The translations under genes were made by a program, and so were the position numbers. A stretch of DNA of 64,000 nucleotides from Pseudomonas subflava (GTDB taxonomy: Bacteria > Pseudomonadota > Gammaproteobacteria > Pseudomonadales > Pseudomonadaceae): NCBI RefSeq assembly GCF_023823685.1, contig NZ_JAMXBF010000013.1:62001-126000 (forward strand), given 5' to 3'. The notes beneath the pieces are model-generated. The model made no database searches and was not told where the DNA came from. It worked only from the letters and a program-made list of their open reading frames with translations. The stretch's first letter is position 1. The number at the start of each line of letters is the position of its first letter. Positions 41,526 through 50,570 of this stretch are shown in pieces.

Positions 41526-42977
41526 ATGCATCAAATGACCCTGGCCGAGATCGCCCGCGGCCTGAAGGACAAGACCTTCTCCTCCGTCGAGCTGACCGAA
41601 AGCCTGCTGGCGCGCATCGCCCAGCTCGACCCGCAGCTGAACAGCTTCATCACCGTGACCGCCGACCTGGCGCGCGAGCAGGCCAAGGCTGCCGACGCCC
41701 GCCGCGCCGCCGGCGAGAGCGGCGCCCTGCTCGGCGCGCCGATCGGCCACAAGGACCTGTTCTGCACCCATGGCGTGCTGACCAGTTGCGGCTCGAAGAT
41801 CCTCACCGGCTTCAAGGCGCCCTACGACGCCACCGTGGTCGACAAGCTGGCCGCCGCCGGCAGCGTCACCCTGGGCAAGCTGAACATGGACGAGTTCGCC
41901 ATGGGCTCGGCCAACGAGTCCAGCCACTACGGCGCGGTGAAGAACCCCTGGGACCTGACCCGCGTGCCGGGCGGCTCCTCCGGTGGCTCCGCCGCCGCCG
42001 TGGCCGCGCGCCTGCTGCCGGCCGCCACCGGCACCGACACCGGCGGTTCGATCCGCCAGCCCGCCGCGCTGACCAACCTCACCGGGATCAAGCCGACCTA
42101 CGGCCGCGTCTCCCGCTGGGGCATGATCGCTTACGCCTCCAGCCTCGATCAGGGCGGCCCGCTGGCCCGCACCGCCGAGGATTGCGCACTGATGCTGCAG
42201 GCCATGGCCGGCTTCGATCCCAAGGACTCGACCAGCGTCGATCAGCCGGTCGATGACTACCTGGCGGCCCTGAGCCAACCGCTGGCCGGCCTGCGCATCG
42301 GCCTACCCAAGGAATACTTCGGCGCCGGCCTCGACAGCCGCATCGCCGACGCCGTGCTGGCGGTGGTCGAGGAGCTGAAGAAGCTCGGCGCGACCGTCAA
42401 GGACATCAGCCTGCCGAACATGCAGCACGCGATTCCCGCCTACTACGTGATCGCGCCGGCCGAGGCCAGCTCCAACCTGTCGCGCTTCGACGGCGTGCGC
42501 TTCGGCTACCGCTGCGAGAACCCGGTCAACCTCGAAGACCTGTACAAGCGCTCGCGCGGCGAAGGTTTCGGCGCGGAAGTCAAACGCCGCATCATGGTCG
42601 GCACCTACGCCCTGTCCGCCGGCTACTACGACGCCTACTACATCAAGGCCCAGCAGATCCGCCGCCTGATCAAGAACGACTTCGTCGCCGCGTTCAACGA
42701 CGTCGACCTGATCCTCGGCCCGACCACGCCGAACCCGGCCTGGAAGCTCGGCGAGAAGAGCGCCGATCCGGTCTCGGCCTACCTGGAAGACATCTACACC
42801 ATCACCGCCAACCTCGCCGGCATCCCGGGCCTGTCCATGCCCGCCGGCTTCGTCGACGGCCTGCCGGTCGGCGTGCAGCTGCTCGCCCCCTACTTCCAGG
42901 AAGGTCGCCTGCTCAACGTGGCGCACCAGTACCAGCAAGTATCCGACTGGCACACTCGCGCCCCGGCCGGCTTTTAA
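41526..42977 (+). CDS. gatA: Asp/Glu-tRNA amidotransferase subunit A
   Basis: 483 residues. Amidase-signature enzyme with the Ser-cisSer-Lys triad: Lys76 (IGHKDLFC), Ser151 (GGSSGGSAAAV) and Ser175 (DTGGSIRQPA). It frees ammonia from Gln (or Asn) and channels it to GatB. Last residues GLPVGVQLLAPYFQEGRLL are as in the family. A hairpin pair and a 92-bp gap separate it from gatB. Confidence 0.97.
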   Translation: MHQMTLAEIARGLKDKTFSSVELTESLLARIAQLDPQLNSFITVTADLAREQAKAADARRAAGESGALLGAPIGHKDLFCTHGVLTSCGSKILTGFKAPYDATVVDKLAAAGSVTLGKLNMDEFAMGSANESSHYGAVKNPWDLTRVPGGSSGGSAAAVAARLLPAATGTDTGGSIRQPAALTNLTGIKPTYGRVSRWGMIAYASSLDQGGPLARTAEDCALMLQAMAGFDPKDSTSVDQPVDDYLAALSQPLAGLRIGLPKEYFGAGLDSRIADAVLAVVEELKKLGATVKDISLPNMQHAIPAYYVIAPAEASSNLSRFDGVRFGYRCENPVNLEDLYKRSRGEGFGAEVKRRIMVGTYALSAGYYDAYYIKAQQIRRLIKNDFVAAFNDVDLILGPTTPNPAWKLGEKSADPVSAYLEDIYTITANLAGIPGLSMPAGFVDGLPVGVQLLAPYFQEGRLLNVAHQYQQVSDWHTRAPAGF

Positions 42978-42979
42978 GT

Positions 42980-43026
42980 CATGGCGAAGCCATGCGGCCC
43001 CGCCCCCTCGCCCCTTCACAGGGGCG
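42980..43026 (+). repeat. Two hairpins in the gatA-gatB gap
   Basis: CATGGC/GCCATG arms at 42980-42994, and CGCCCC/GGGGCG arms at 43009-43026 within a C-rich then G-rich stretch. The second resembles the CTCTCCC-type intergenic repeat seen near 56.1 kb. No T-run follows. Confidence 0.45.
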
Positions 43027-43069
43027 GGAGAGGATTGCCGCAGGCCACACAGGATTGAGGAACACGCAC

Positions 43070-44518
43070 ATGCAATGGGAAACCGTGATCGGGCTTGAGA
43101 TCCACGCTCAGCTCAGCACCCAGTCGAAGATTTTCTCTGGCAGCGCCACCACCTTCGGCGCCGAGCCCAACACCCAGGCCAGCCTGATCGACCTCGGCAT
43201 GCCCGGCACCCTGCCGGTGCTCAACGCCGAAGCCGTGCGCATGGCCTGCAAGTTCGGCCTGGCCATCGACGCGTATATCGCGCCGAAGAACATCTTCGCC
43301 CGCAAGAACTACTTCTACCCGGACCTGCCCAAGGGCTACCAGACCAGCCAGATGGACGACCCCATCGTCGGCAAGGGGCATCTGGACATCACCCTGGAAG
43401 ACGGCACCGTCAAGCGCATCGGCATCACCCGCGCGCACCTGGAGGAAGACGCCGGCAAGAGCCTGCACGAAGACTTCCATGGCATGAGCGGCATCGACCT
43501 GAACCGCGCCGGCACCCCACTGTTGGAAATCGTCTCCGAGCCGGATATCCGTTCGGCCAAGGAAGCCGTAGCCTATGTGAAGGCCATCCACGCCCTGGTG
43601 CGCTACCTGGGCATCTGCGACGGCAACATGGCCGAAGGCTCGCTGCGCTGCGACTGCAACGTTTCGGTACGACCGAAAGGCCAGGCCGAGTTTGGCACCC
43701 GCGCGGAGATCAAGAACGTCAATTCGTTCCGCTTTATCGAAAAGGCGATCAACCACGAAGTGCAGCGCCAGATCGAGCTGATCGAGGACGGCGGCAAGGT
43801 GGTGCAGGAAACCCGCCTGTACGACCCGAACAAGGATCAGACCCGCTCCATGCGCAGCAAGGAAGAAGCCAACGACTACCGTTACTTCCCCTGCCCGGAC
43901 CTGCTGCCGGTGGTGATTGAGCAGAGCTTCCTCGACGAAGTACGCGGCCAACTGCCGGAACTGCCGACACAGAAGCGCGAGCGCTTCGAGTCACAGTTCG
44001 GCCTGTCCACCTACGACGCCAGCGTATTGAGCGCGAGCCGCGAGCTGGCCGACTACTTCGAAGCCGTCGAAAAGACCTGTGGCGACGCCAAGCTGGCCGC
44101 CAACTGGGTGATGGGCGAGCTGTCCAGCCTGCTCAACAAGGACAACCTGGAGATCGAACAGTCGCCGGTGTCCGCCGAGCAGCTCGGTGGCATGATCCTG
44201 CGCATCAAGGACAACACCATCAGCGGCAAGATCGCCAAGATGGTGTTCGAGGCCATGGCCGAGGGTAGCGGCGAGTCCGCCGATGCCATCATCGAGGCCA
44301 AGGGCCTGAAGCAGGTGACCGACTCTGGCGCCATCGAGAAGATGCTCGACGAAGTGCTCGCAGCCAACGCCGAGCAGGTCGAGCAGTACCGCGCCAGCGA
44401 CGAGGCCAAGCGCGGCAAGATGTTCGGCTTCTTCGTCGGCCAGGCCATGAAGGCTTCCAAGGGCAAGGCCAATCCGGGCCAGGTGAACGAACTGCTGAAG
44501 AAGAAGCTCGAAGGCTGA
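43070..44518 (+). CDS. gatB: Asp/Glu-tRNA amidotransferase subunit B
   Basis: 482 residues from the ATG at 43070 (MQWETVIGLEIHAQL), with GAGG upstream; a longer in-frame start at 42992 reads through the hairpin region. GatB cradle domain: IGLEIHAQLSTQSKIFSGS, NYFYPDLPKGYQTSQMD, HLEEDAGKSLH, LNRAGTPLLEIVSEPDIRS, NVSVRP, and the C-terminal YqeY-like tail. It phosphorylates and amidates the mischarged tRNA. Ends at a terminator. Confidence 0.97.
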   Translation: MQWETVIGLEIHAQLSTQSKIFSGSATTFGAEPNTQASLIDLGMPGTLPVLNAEAVRMACKFGLAIDAYIAPKNIFARKNYFYPDLPKGYQTSQMDDPIVGKGHLDITLEDGTVKRIGITRAHLEEDAGKSLHEDFHGMSGIDLNRAGTPLLEIVSEPDIRSAKEAVAYVKAIHALVRYLGICDGNMAEGSLRCDCNVSVRPKGQAEFGTRAEIKNVNSFRFIEKAINHEVQRQIELIEDGGKVVQETRLYDPNKDQTRSMRSKEEANDYRYFPCPDLLPVVIEQSFLDEVRGQLPELPTQKRERFESQFGLSTYDASVLSASRELADYFEAVEKTCGDAKLAANWVMGELSSLLNKDNLEIEQSPVSAEQLGGMILRIKDNTISGKIAKMVFEAMAEGSGESADAIIEAKGLKQVTDSGAIEKMLDEVLAANAEQVEQYRASDEAKRGKMFGFFVGQAMKASKGKANPGQVNELLKKKLEG

Positions 44519-44524
44519 GAGCGC

Positions 44525-44554
44525 AACGCCGGGATGCCCCGGCGTTCTTCTTTT
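44525..44554 (+). terminator. Rho-independent terminator after gatB
   Basis: AACGCCGGG and CCCGGCGTT arms with a short ATGC-type loop, then CTTCTTTT. Confidence 0.8.
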
Positions 44555-44565
44555 CGGGAGCCGCC

Positions 44566-45012
44566 ATGCGCAAGATCGTGACCCTCCTCCTGCCCCTGGC
44601 GCTGCTGGCCGGTTGCGCCAGCCAGCCCACCGGGCAGCGTCCGCCGCCCACGCCGGCGCCGCACGGCCAACCCTCGGTCGAGCCGTCCGCGCCTGTCGAA
44701 GCGGCCGCCCCCAAGCCGAGCTACCGCGCCAAGGGCAAGGCCTCCTACTACGCCTCGCGCCACCACGGCCGGCGCACCGCCAATGGCGAACGGTTGAACA
44801 ACAACGCCCTCACCGCCGCCCACCGCGAGCTGCCGTTCGGCACGCGGGTGAAGGTCACCAACCTGGCCAACGATCGCTCGGTGGTGGTGCGCATCACCGA
44901 CCGCGGCCCACACACCCGCGGGCGCCTGATCGACCTGACCCAGGCCGCCGCCCGGGAGCTCGGCATGCTGCGCGCCGGGGTGGCCCAGGTGCGCGTGGAA
45001 AGCCTGGACTGA
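44566..45012 (+). CDS. Short RlpA-like lipoprotein (septal ring lytic transglycosylase fold)
   Basis: 148 residues. Lipoprotein signal with lipobox LAGC (Cys17), a Pro-rich linker (~20-50) and one double-psi beta-barrel (~55-145): GKASYYASRHHGRRTANGERLNNNALTAAHRELPFG in the first part, then RITDRGPHTRGRLIDLTQAAARELGM. The His of TAAH and Asp of ITDRGP match the catalytic pair known for P. aeruginosa RlpA. It lacks the C-terminal SPOR domain, so it should not be recruited to septal denuded glycan the way RlpA is. It follows gatB behind a terminator. Confidence 0.88.
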   Translation: MRKIVTLLLPLALLAGCASQPTGQRPPPTPAPHGQPSVEPSAPVEAAAPKPSYRAKGKASYYASRHHGRRTANGERLNNNALTAAHRELPFGTRVKVTNLANDRSVVVRITDRGPHTRGRLIDLTQAAARELGMLRAGVAQVRVESLD

Positions 45013-45091
45013 AGCCAGACGCAACACTCCAAGCGGGCGAGCAACGGCCCGGCTTGGGTATGCTGTGCCGATTTGTGCAAGGAGCCCCCGC

Positions 45092-46177
45092 ATGTCCCCC
45101 ATGACTTACGTCTATCTGCTCGCCGGCCTGGTGCTGCTGGTCGTCGGCGCCGAGGTGCTGGTACGTGGCGCCGCGCGCCTCGCCGCACAGTTCGGCATTC
45201 CACCCCTGATCATTGGTCTGACCGTGGTCGCGTTCGGCACCAGCGCGCCGGAAACCGCGGTCAGCGTGCAGGCGGCCTGGAACGGCAGCGGCGACCTGGC
45301 CATCGGCAACGTGGTCGGCAGCAACATCGCCAACGTCCTACTGATCCTCGGCATCACCGCGCTGGTGGCGCCGCTGCTGGTGTCGCGCCAGCTGATCCGC
45401 CTGGACGTGCCGATCATGATCGGTGCCAGCCTGCTCACCTTCGCCCTGGCCTGGGACGGCAGCCTGAGCCGCCTGGACGGCGCCCTGCTGTTCGCCGGCG
45501 TGGTCGCCTACACCGCGTTCCTCATCATCAGCAGCCGCCGCGAAAGCAAGACCGCGGGCGCCGACGAGTTCGACACCGAGTACGGCCTGCACGACGCGCC
45601 CAAGCCCTACGCCTGGGCGATCAACGCCGGCCTGGTGATCGTCGGCCTGGCCCTGCTGGTGGGCGGCTCAAACTTCCTGGTCGAGGGCGCCGTGCAGCTG
45701 GCCCGCGCCCTGGGCATGTCGGAACTGGTGATCGGCCTGACGGTGGTCGCGGTCGGCACGTCGCTGCCGGAACTGGCCACCTCGGTGATGGCCGCCTTCA
45801 AGGGCGAGCGTGACATCGCCGTGGGCAATATCGTCGGCAGCAACATCTTCAACCTGTTCTGCGTGCTGGGTCTGGCCTCGCTGGTATCGCCGACCGCCAT
45901 CCCGGTGGCGGCCAACGCCCTGGCCTTCGACTTCCCGGTGATGATCGCGGTGGCCATCGCCTGCCTGCCGATCTTCTTCAACGGCTACAGCATCAACCGT
46001 TGGGAAGGTGCGCTGTTCATCGCCTACTACGCGCTGTACACCGCCTACCTGATCATGAACAGCAACGGCGCGCCCTGGCTCGGCGCGTTCCAGCACGCCA
46101 TGCTGACCTTCGTCCTGCCGCTGACCGCCGTCACCCTGATGGTGATCGGCGCCCGCGCCTGGCATCGCCAGCGCTGA
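45092..46177 (+). CDS. Calcium/sodium antiporter (CaCA family, YrbG-like)
   Basis: 361 residues from the ATG at 45092, with AAGGAG 7 nt before it. Ten or so membrane helices in two inverted halves, each with the cation-binding pair: GTSAPETAVS plus GNVVGSNIANV in the first, GTSLPELATS plus GNIVGSNIFNLF in the second. Family members exchange Na+ for Ca2+; the acidic Glu residues of both motifs are intact, so it should be active. It is followed by a CMD-family gene after 16 bp. Confidence 0.93.
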   Translation: MSPMTYVYLLAGLVLLVVGAEVLVRGAARLAAQFGIPPLIIGLTVVAFGTSAPETAVSVQAAWNGSGDLAIGNVVGSNIANVLLILGITALVAPLLVSRQLIRLDVPIMIGASLLTFALAWDGSLSRLDGALLFAGVVAYTAFLIISSRRESKTAGADEFDTEYGLHDAPKPYAWAINAGLVIVGLALLVGGSNFLVEGAVQLARALGMSELVIGLTVVAVGTSLPELATSVMAAFKGERDIAVGNIVGSNIFNLFCVLGLASLVSPTAIPVAANALAFDFPVMIAVAIACLPIFFNGYSINRWEGALFIAYYALYTAYLIMNSNGAPWLGAFQHAMLTFVLPLTAVTLMVIGARAWHRQR

Positions 46178-46193
46178 TGATCGGAGCTTTTAG

Positions 46194-46565
46194 ATGAGTG
46201 ATAACGCCAGCGCCGGCGAGCAGGTTCGCCGGCAGGTGATGGGCGACGCCTTCGTCGACCGCGCCCTGAACAATGCCACCGAGTTCACCCGGCCGCTGCA
46301 GGAGTTCGTCAACGAACACGCCTGGGGTGGCGTCTGGACCCGCGAAGGCCTGGACCGCAAGACCCGCAGCCTGATCACCCTCGCCACCCTCACGGCGCTG
46401 AAATGCCCGCAGGAGCTCAAGGGCCATGTGCGCGGCGCGCTGAACAACGGCTGCACCGTGGAAGAAATCCGCGAGGCGCTGCTGCACTGCGCCGTGTACG
46501 CCGGCGTACCGGCGGCCATCGACGCATTTCGCGCGGCCCAGGAAGTGATCGAGCAGCAATCGTAA
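46194..46565 (+). CDS. Carboxymuconolactone decarboxylase-family protein (PcaC-like)
   Basis: 123 residues, all-helical CMD domain. Visible: GVWTREGLDRKTRSLITLATLTALKCPQEL, then HVRGALNNGCTVEEIREALLHCAVYAGVPAAIDAFRAA. The HxxxYxG pattern fits gamma-carboxymuconolactone decarboxylase (beta-ketoadipate pathway), but there are no other aromatic-degradation genes nearby, and the AhpD-type CxxC is absent. True PcaC function is uncertain. It is probably co-transcribed with the antiporter. Confidence 0.85.
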   Translation: MSDNASAGEQVRRQVMGDAFVDRALNNATEFTRPLQEFVNEHAWGGVWTREGLDRKTRSLITLATLTALKCPQELKGHVRGALNNGCTVEEIREALLHCAVYAGVPAAIDAFRAAQEVIEQQS

Positions 46566-46622
46566 GGTGTGCCATGGCGCCGTCTCGCCAATCGCCCGGG
46601 CGGTGCGCGCGGCGCCCCTACC

Positions 46623-47564
46623 TCAGATCCAGCCGCCCCACTGCAGCACGAACAGGCCGAGGTTGGTCGTCACCACCGCCATCAACGTGGTGATGACGAT
46701 GATCGCCGCCGCCAGCTCGGCGTTGCCGCCGGAGGCGCGGGCCATCACGTAGCTGGCGGCCGCGGTGGGGCTGGCGAAGTAGAGGAAGAGGATGGCCAGC
46801 TCGGCCTCGCGAAAGCCTATGAAGAAGGCACCGGCGGTCGCCAGGATCGGCAGCCAGACCATCTTCATCAGACTCGCGCCCACAGCCACCGCGCCGCTGG
46901 CGCGCAACGAGGCCAGTGACAGGGTGCCGCCGATGCAGATCAGCGCCAGCGGCAGGGTCAGCTCGGCCAGATACTGGCCCGAGGTGGTCAGCCACCCCGG
47001 CAGACGAATCTGCCAATAGGCGAAGGGAATCGCCGCCAGCACGCCGATGATCAGCGGGTTGCTCAGGATGCTCTTGAGGATGCTCCAGGGGCTGGCCTTG
47101 GCGTTCGGGTTGTAGACCTCCAGCACGATCACCGAAAGGGTGTTGTAGCAGAGGATCACCACGCCACCGAGGATGCCGCCCAGCGACAGGCCGTACTCGC
47201 CGTACAGGCTGGTCGCCAGCGCCAGCCCGACGATGCCGTTGTTGCCGCGGAACGAGCCCTGCACGTAGACACCGCGCTCGGCCCGCGGCACCCGCAGCAG
47301 CGCCCAGCCCCACGCCAGCAGGAAACCGGCCACCGAGGCCAGCACGAAATAGCCGAGCAGGGTCGGCTGCAGCGCGGTGGAGAGGTCGGCGTGGAGAATG
47401 GCGAGGAACAGCATCACCGGCATGCTGACGTGGAACACCAGCGCCGACGCGGTGTTGATGAAGTGCGTGTCGATCAGGCGCAGACGCTTGAGGCCCATGC
47501 CGAGGAACAGCATGGAGAAGACCGGCGCGGTGATGGCCAGGGTCTGCTGGAAGACGTCGAACAT
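46623..47564 (-). CDS. AEC-family auxin-efflux-carrier-like transporter
   Basis: 313 residues, ten predicted membrane helices in two halves of five. Conserved segments: FQQTLAITAPVFSMLFLGMGLKRL, RGNNGIVGLALATSLYGEYG and the second-half LYFASPTAAASYVMARASGGN, which together fit the AEC permeases (malonate and other carriers). Substrate unknown. It is convergent with the CMD gene and 93 bp from roxR on the same strand. Confidence 0.88.
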   Translation of the reverse strand: MFDVFQQTLAITAPVFSMLFLGMGLKRLRLIDTHFINTASALVFHVSMPVMLFLAILHADLSTALQPTLLGYFVLASVAGFLLAWGWALLRVPRAERGVYVQGSFRGNNGIVGLALATSLYGEYGLSLGGILGGVVILCYNTLSVIVLEVYNPNAKASPWSILKSILSNPLIIGVLAAIPFAYWQIRLPGWLTTSGQYLAELTLPLALICIGGTLSLASLRASGAVAVGASLMKMVWLPILATAGAFFIGFREAELAILFLYFASPTAAASYVMARASGGNAELAAAIIVITTLMAVVTTNLGLFVLQWGGWI

Positions 47565-47657
47565 GACAATCCTGACTACATGGTTAGGTAGCTAATGATA
47601 GCCGCTGCAGCCGGGACCGTGGGCATTCGGCGGACGCGAACGCATCCGCCGACTCTT

Positions 47658-48218
47658 CTATCGCCGAACCGGACGCTTCTGCAACTTGCGCTGCAGGGTG
47701 CGGCGGTGCATGCCGAGGGCGCGGGCGGTGGCGGAGATGTTGCCGTCGTGCTCGGACAGCACGCGCTGGATGTGCTCCCACTGCAGGCGGTCCACCGACA
47801 TGGGGTTTTCCGGCACCAGGGTGGTGAGGTCGGCGTGCTCGGAGAGCAGCGCGGTGAGCACATCGTCGGCGTCGGCCGGCTTGCACAGGTAGTTGGTGGC
47901 GCCGCGCTTGATCGCCTCCACGGCGGTGGCGATGCTCGAATAGCCGGTGAGGATCACCACGCGCATCTCGGCATCCAGCTCCAGCAGCTTGGGCAGCAGC
48001 ACCAGACCGGAATCGCCTTCCATCTTCAGGTCGAGCACCGCGTAGTCGGGCAGGTCGTCCCGGGCCAGGACCAGGCCTTCCTCCGCCGAGTTGGCCACGC
48101 TCACGCGCAGGCCGCGACGCTCCATGGCGCGGGCCATGACGCGGGTGAAGGTGGGATCGTCGTCCACCAGCAGCAGGTGCGGTTGTTCTTCCTGCTCGTT
48201 GAGCTGTTCGTCAGACAT
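47658..48218 (-). CDS. roxR: Redox response regulator RoxR (RegA/ActR family)
   Basis: 186 residues. Receiver domain with the phosphorylated Asp63 (YAVLDLKMEG), acidic pair DDD (~19-21) and LTGYSSIATAVEAI, and a C-terminal Fis-type helix-turn-helix (NISATARALGMHRRTLQRKL). In P. aeruginosa RoxSR induces the cyanide-insensitive oxidase cioAB and other respiratory genes. It overlaps roxS by 8 bp. Confidence 0.94.
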   Translation of the reverse strand: MSDEQLNEQEEQPHLLLVDDDPTFTRVMARAMERRGLRVSVANSAEEGLVLARDDLPDYAVLDLKMEGDSGLVLLPKLLELDAEMRVVILTGYSSIATAVEAIKRGATNYLCKPADADDVLTALLSEHADLTTLVPENPMSVDRLQWEHIQRVLSEHDGNISATARALGMHRRTLQRKLQKRPVRR

Positions 48219-49482
48219 GATGGTCTCCCCTGGGCAGGCACAGTTCCGTCAGCGTGCCGCCCTCTTCGTGGTTGTAGAGTTTCACCGAGCCGCCGGCCCG
48301 CGTCACGCTGGCCTGGCTGAGGAACAGGCCGAGGCCGAAGCCCTTGCCCTTGGTGGTGAAGAACGGCCGGCCGATCTGCTCGGCGATGGCCAGCGGCACG
48401 CCGGCACCGTGGTCGCGGATGCTCAGCCGCGTCCACTGCTCGTCCCAGTCGAGGCGGATGTCGAGCTTGTCGGGGCAGGCGTCGGCGGCGTTGTTCAGCA
48501 GGTTGAGCAGGGCCTGGGTCAGGTCGGCAGGCGGCAGCAGGCGCGGCACCGGGCCGGCGCCCAGGCACTGGAAGCGGTAGGTGGCCTCGGGGCGCATCAG
48601 GTGCCAGCGGTTCAGCGTCGCCTCCAGCCACTGCACGGCGGTCTGCTCTTCCACCGCCTGCCGGCGTTCGGCCTCGGCGGCGCGCACCAGTTGCTGCAGG
48701 GTGTCTTTGCATAGCTTGACCTGCTCCTGCAGCAGCGCCAGGTCGTCCTGCAGGGCAGGCTTGTCACGGTATTCCTGGCGCAGCTCCTTGAGCAGCACGC
48801 TCATGGTCGCCAGCGGCGTGCCCAGTTCGTGGGCGGCGCCGGCGGCCTGGGTGGCCACGGCGAGCAGCTGCTGATCGCGCATGCCCTCCTCGCGACGCAG
48901 CGCCTGCAGCTCGTCCTGGCGACGCAACGCACCGGCCATCTTGGCGGCGAAGAAGGTGATCAGCACCGCCGCCATGGCCACCGACAGCCACATGCCGTAG
49001 ATCAGCAGCGATTCGCGCTGCGGCAGCGGTATGTTCAGCGGATGCGGCCAGAACAGCAGCACGCTGTAGCCGGCCAGACCGAGGCCGCAGAGGACCATGG
49101 TGTTGAGCCAGGGGAGCGTCGCCGCGGCGATGGTCAGCGGTACTAGGTAGTAGGAAACGAAGGGGTTGGCCGGCCCGCCCGAGTAGTACAGCAGCACGCT
49201 GTGGATCACCAGGTCGCAGGCCAGCTGCGCGGTGTACTCCAGCTCGGTCACCGGCCAGGGACCGCGCATGCGCAGCGCCGTGGTCAGGCACAGGCCGAGG
49301 GACACGCCGAGGGTGATGCACAGCGGCAGCCAGGGCAGCGGCAGCAGGCCGGTGAGGTAGGCGATGCCCACCGAGCCGGCCTGGGCGGCGAGCACCAGCA
49401 CGCGGATGAGCGTCAGACGCCAGAGATTCTGGCGGCTGGCGGAGAGCAACTGGACGGGGGCGTACATGGATGTCTGCGGCAT
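48211..49482 (-). CDS. roxS: Redox sensor histidine kinase RoxS (RegB/PrrB family)
   Basis: 423 residues. Six membrane helices (~25-180). The quinone-site motif GGPANPF is at 102-108. The phosphorylated His218 is in GAAHELGTPLATM; the linker Cys258 (VKLCKD) matches the redox Cys of RegB. ATPase motifs: LNLLNNAADACPD, RDHGAGVP, GKGFGLGLFL. It senses respiratory redox state and phosphorylates RoxR. It is divergent from the SIMPL gene across 163 bp. Confidence 0.94.
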   Translation of the reverse strand: MPQTSMYAPVQLLSASRQNLWRLTLIRVLVLAAQAGSVGIAYLTGLLPLPWLPLCITLGVSLGLCLTTALRMRGPWPVTELEYTAQLACDLVIHSVLLYYSGGPANPFVSYYLVPLTIAAATLPWLNTMVLCGLGLAGYSVLLFWPHPLNIPLPQRESLLIYGMWLSVAMAAVLITFFAAKMAGALRRQDELQALRREEGMRDQQLLAVATQAAGAAHELGTPLATMSVLLKELRQEYRDKPALQDDLALLQEQVKLCKDTLQQLVRAAEAERRQAVEEQTAVQWLEATLNRWHLMRPEATYRFQCLGAGPVPRLLPPADLTQALLNLLNNAADACPDKLDIRLDWDEQWTRLSIRDHGAGVPLAIAEQIGRPFFTTKGKGFGLGLFLSQASVTRAGGSVKLYNHEEGGTLTELCLPRGDHHV

Positions 49483-49645
49483 GGGGCGAGTATAACCAGA
49501 GCTCCGGGGCGGCCGTCTGCCTGCGGCAACCGGACGCAGCGCGAACCGCCCGGCAATGCTGGCAAAGAAATCTGCGAACGCCGCTTAACCCGAATAGTCT
49601 GACCCCTTCGTCAACTACCAGGACAACCACCCGCAAGGAGTTCCC

Positions 49646-50359
49646 ATGCACGCACTCAACCGCCTCGCCGCCACCTTCGCCCTCGGCCTGGCCACCCTCG
49701 CCAGCCTGCCGGCCCTGGCCGACGAGCCGCGCTACAACCAGGTGTCGCTGCGCGCCGAAGTGAGCCAGGAAGTAGCCCACGACCGCATGTACGTCACCCT
49801 CTACACCGAGGCGCAGAGCAGCGATCCGGCCGAGCTGGCCGCCGGCGTCACCAAGACGCTGAACGCCGCCATCGACAAGGCGCGCAAGGTGCAGGGCGTG
49901 AAGGTCAGCCTGGGCAGCCGGCAGAGCTACCCGGTGTACGAGGACGAAGGCAGCAAGATCAGCGCCTGGCGCGAACGCGCCGAGCTGCGCCTGGAGAGCG
50001 CCGAGTTCGCGCGCCTGTCGCAGCTGTCCGCCGACCTGCTGGGCGAGCTGAAGATGGCCGAGATGAGCTTCGCCGTGGCGGATGACACCCGCAAGACCAG
50101 CGAGGACCAGTTGATCAAGCAGGCCGTGGAGGCCTTCAAGGCCCGCGCCCAGCTGGCCACCGACGCGGTCGGCGGCAAGGGCTACAAGCTGGTCAGCCTG
50201 AGCCTCAATAGCGGCGGCTTCCAGCCGGTGATGTCGATGCGTGCCATGGCCATGGACCGCGGCAGTTTCAGCAAGAGCGAGGCCGCGCCGCAGATCGAGG
50301 CCGGCACCAGCCGCGTGAGCATGAGCGCCGATGGCGTGATCGAGGTGCAGCTGCCCTGA
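49646..50359 (+). CDS. Periplasmic SIMPL-domain protein (DUF541)
   Basis: 237 residues with a Sec signal (residues ~1-25, ending LPALADEP). SIMPL/DUF541 fold: YNQVSLRAEVSQEVAHDRMYV, the long central helices and SLSLNSGGFQP, RVSMSADGVIEVQLP. E. coli YggE is the best known relative and is linked to oxidative stress; the molecular role is unknown. Divergent from roxS, so a redox link is possible but not shown. Confidence 0.87.
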   Translation: MHALNRLAATFALGLATLASLPALADEPRYNQVSLRAEVSQEVAHDRMYVTLYTEAQSSDPAELAAGVTKTLNAAIDKARKVQGVKVSLGSRQSYPVYEDEGSKISAWRERAELRLESAEFARLSQLSADLLGELKMAEMSFAVADDTRKTSEDQLIKQAVEAFKARAQLATDAVGGKGYKLVSLSLNSGGFQPVMSMRAMAMDRGSFSKSEAAPQIEAGTSRVSMSADGVIEVQLP

Positions 50360-50570
50360 TCCGGAGCCCCGCGCCGGCGCATCAGCGCTGGCGCTTGGCC
50401 AGCTTTGCCCGGCGAACTTGCACAATTGCGACAAAGGATTACAGCTTCGTCACAGCTTCTACACTCAGTGGCGTTTCGCGCTTGCCCACGGCATATGCCG
50501 TGCATAGCTTCACGCAAGGCGCCCACAAGGCGCCCCTCAGGGACAAAACCAAAACAATCATGAGGTCATC

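Noticed and set aside
50395..50425. Possible sigma-54 promoter before dppA1
   Set aside because: The GG and GC pairs are not spaced by the required 10 bp in any register I tried.
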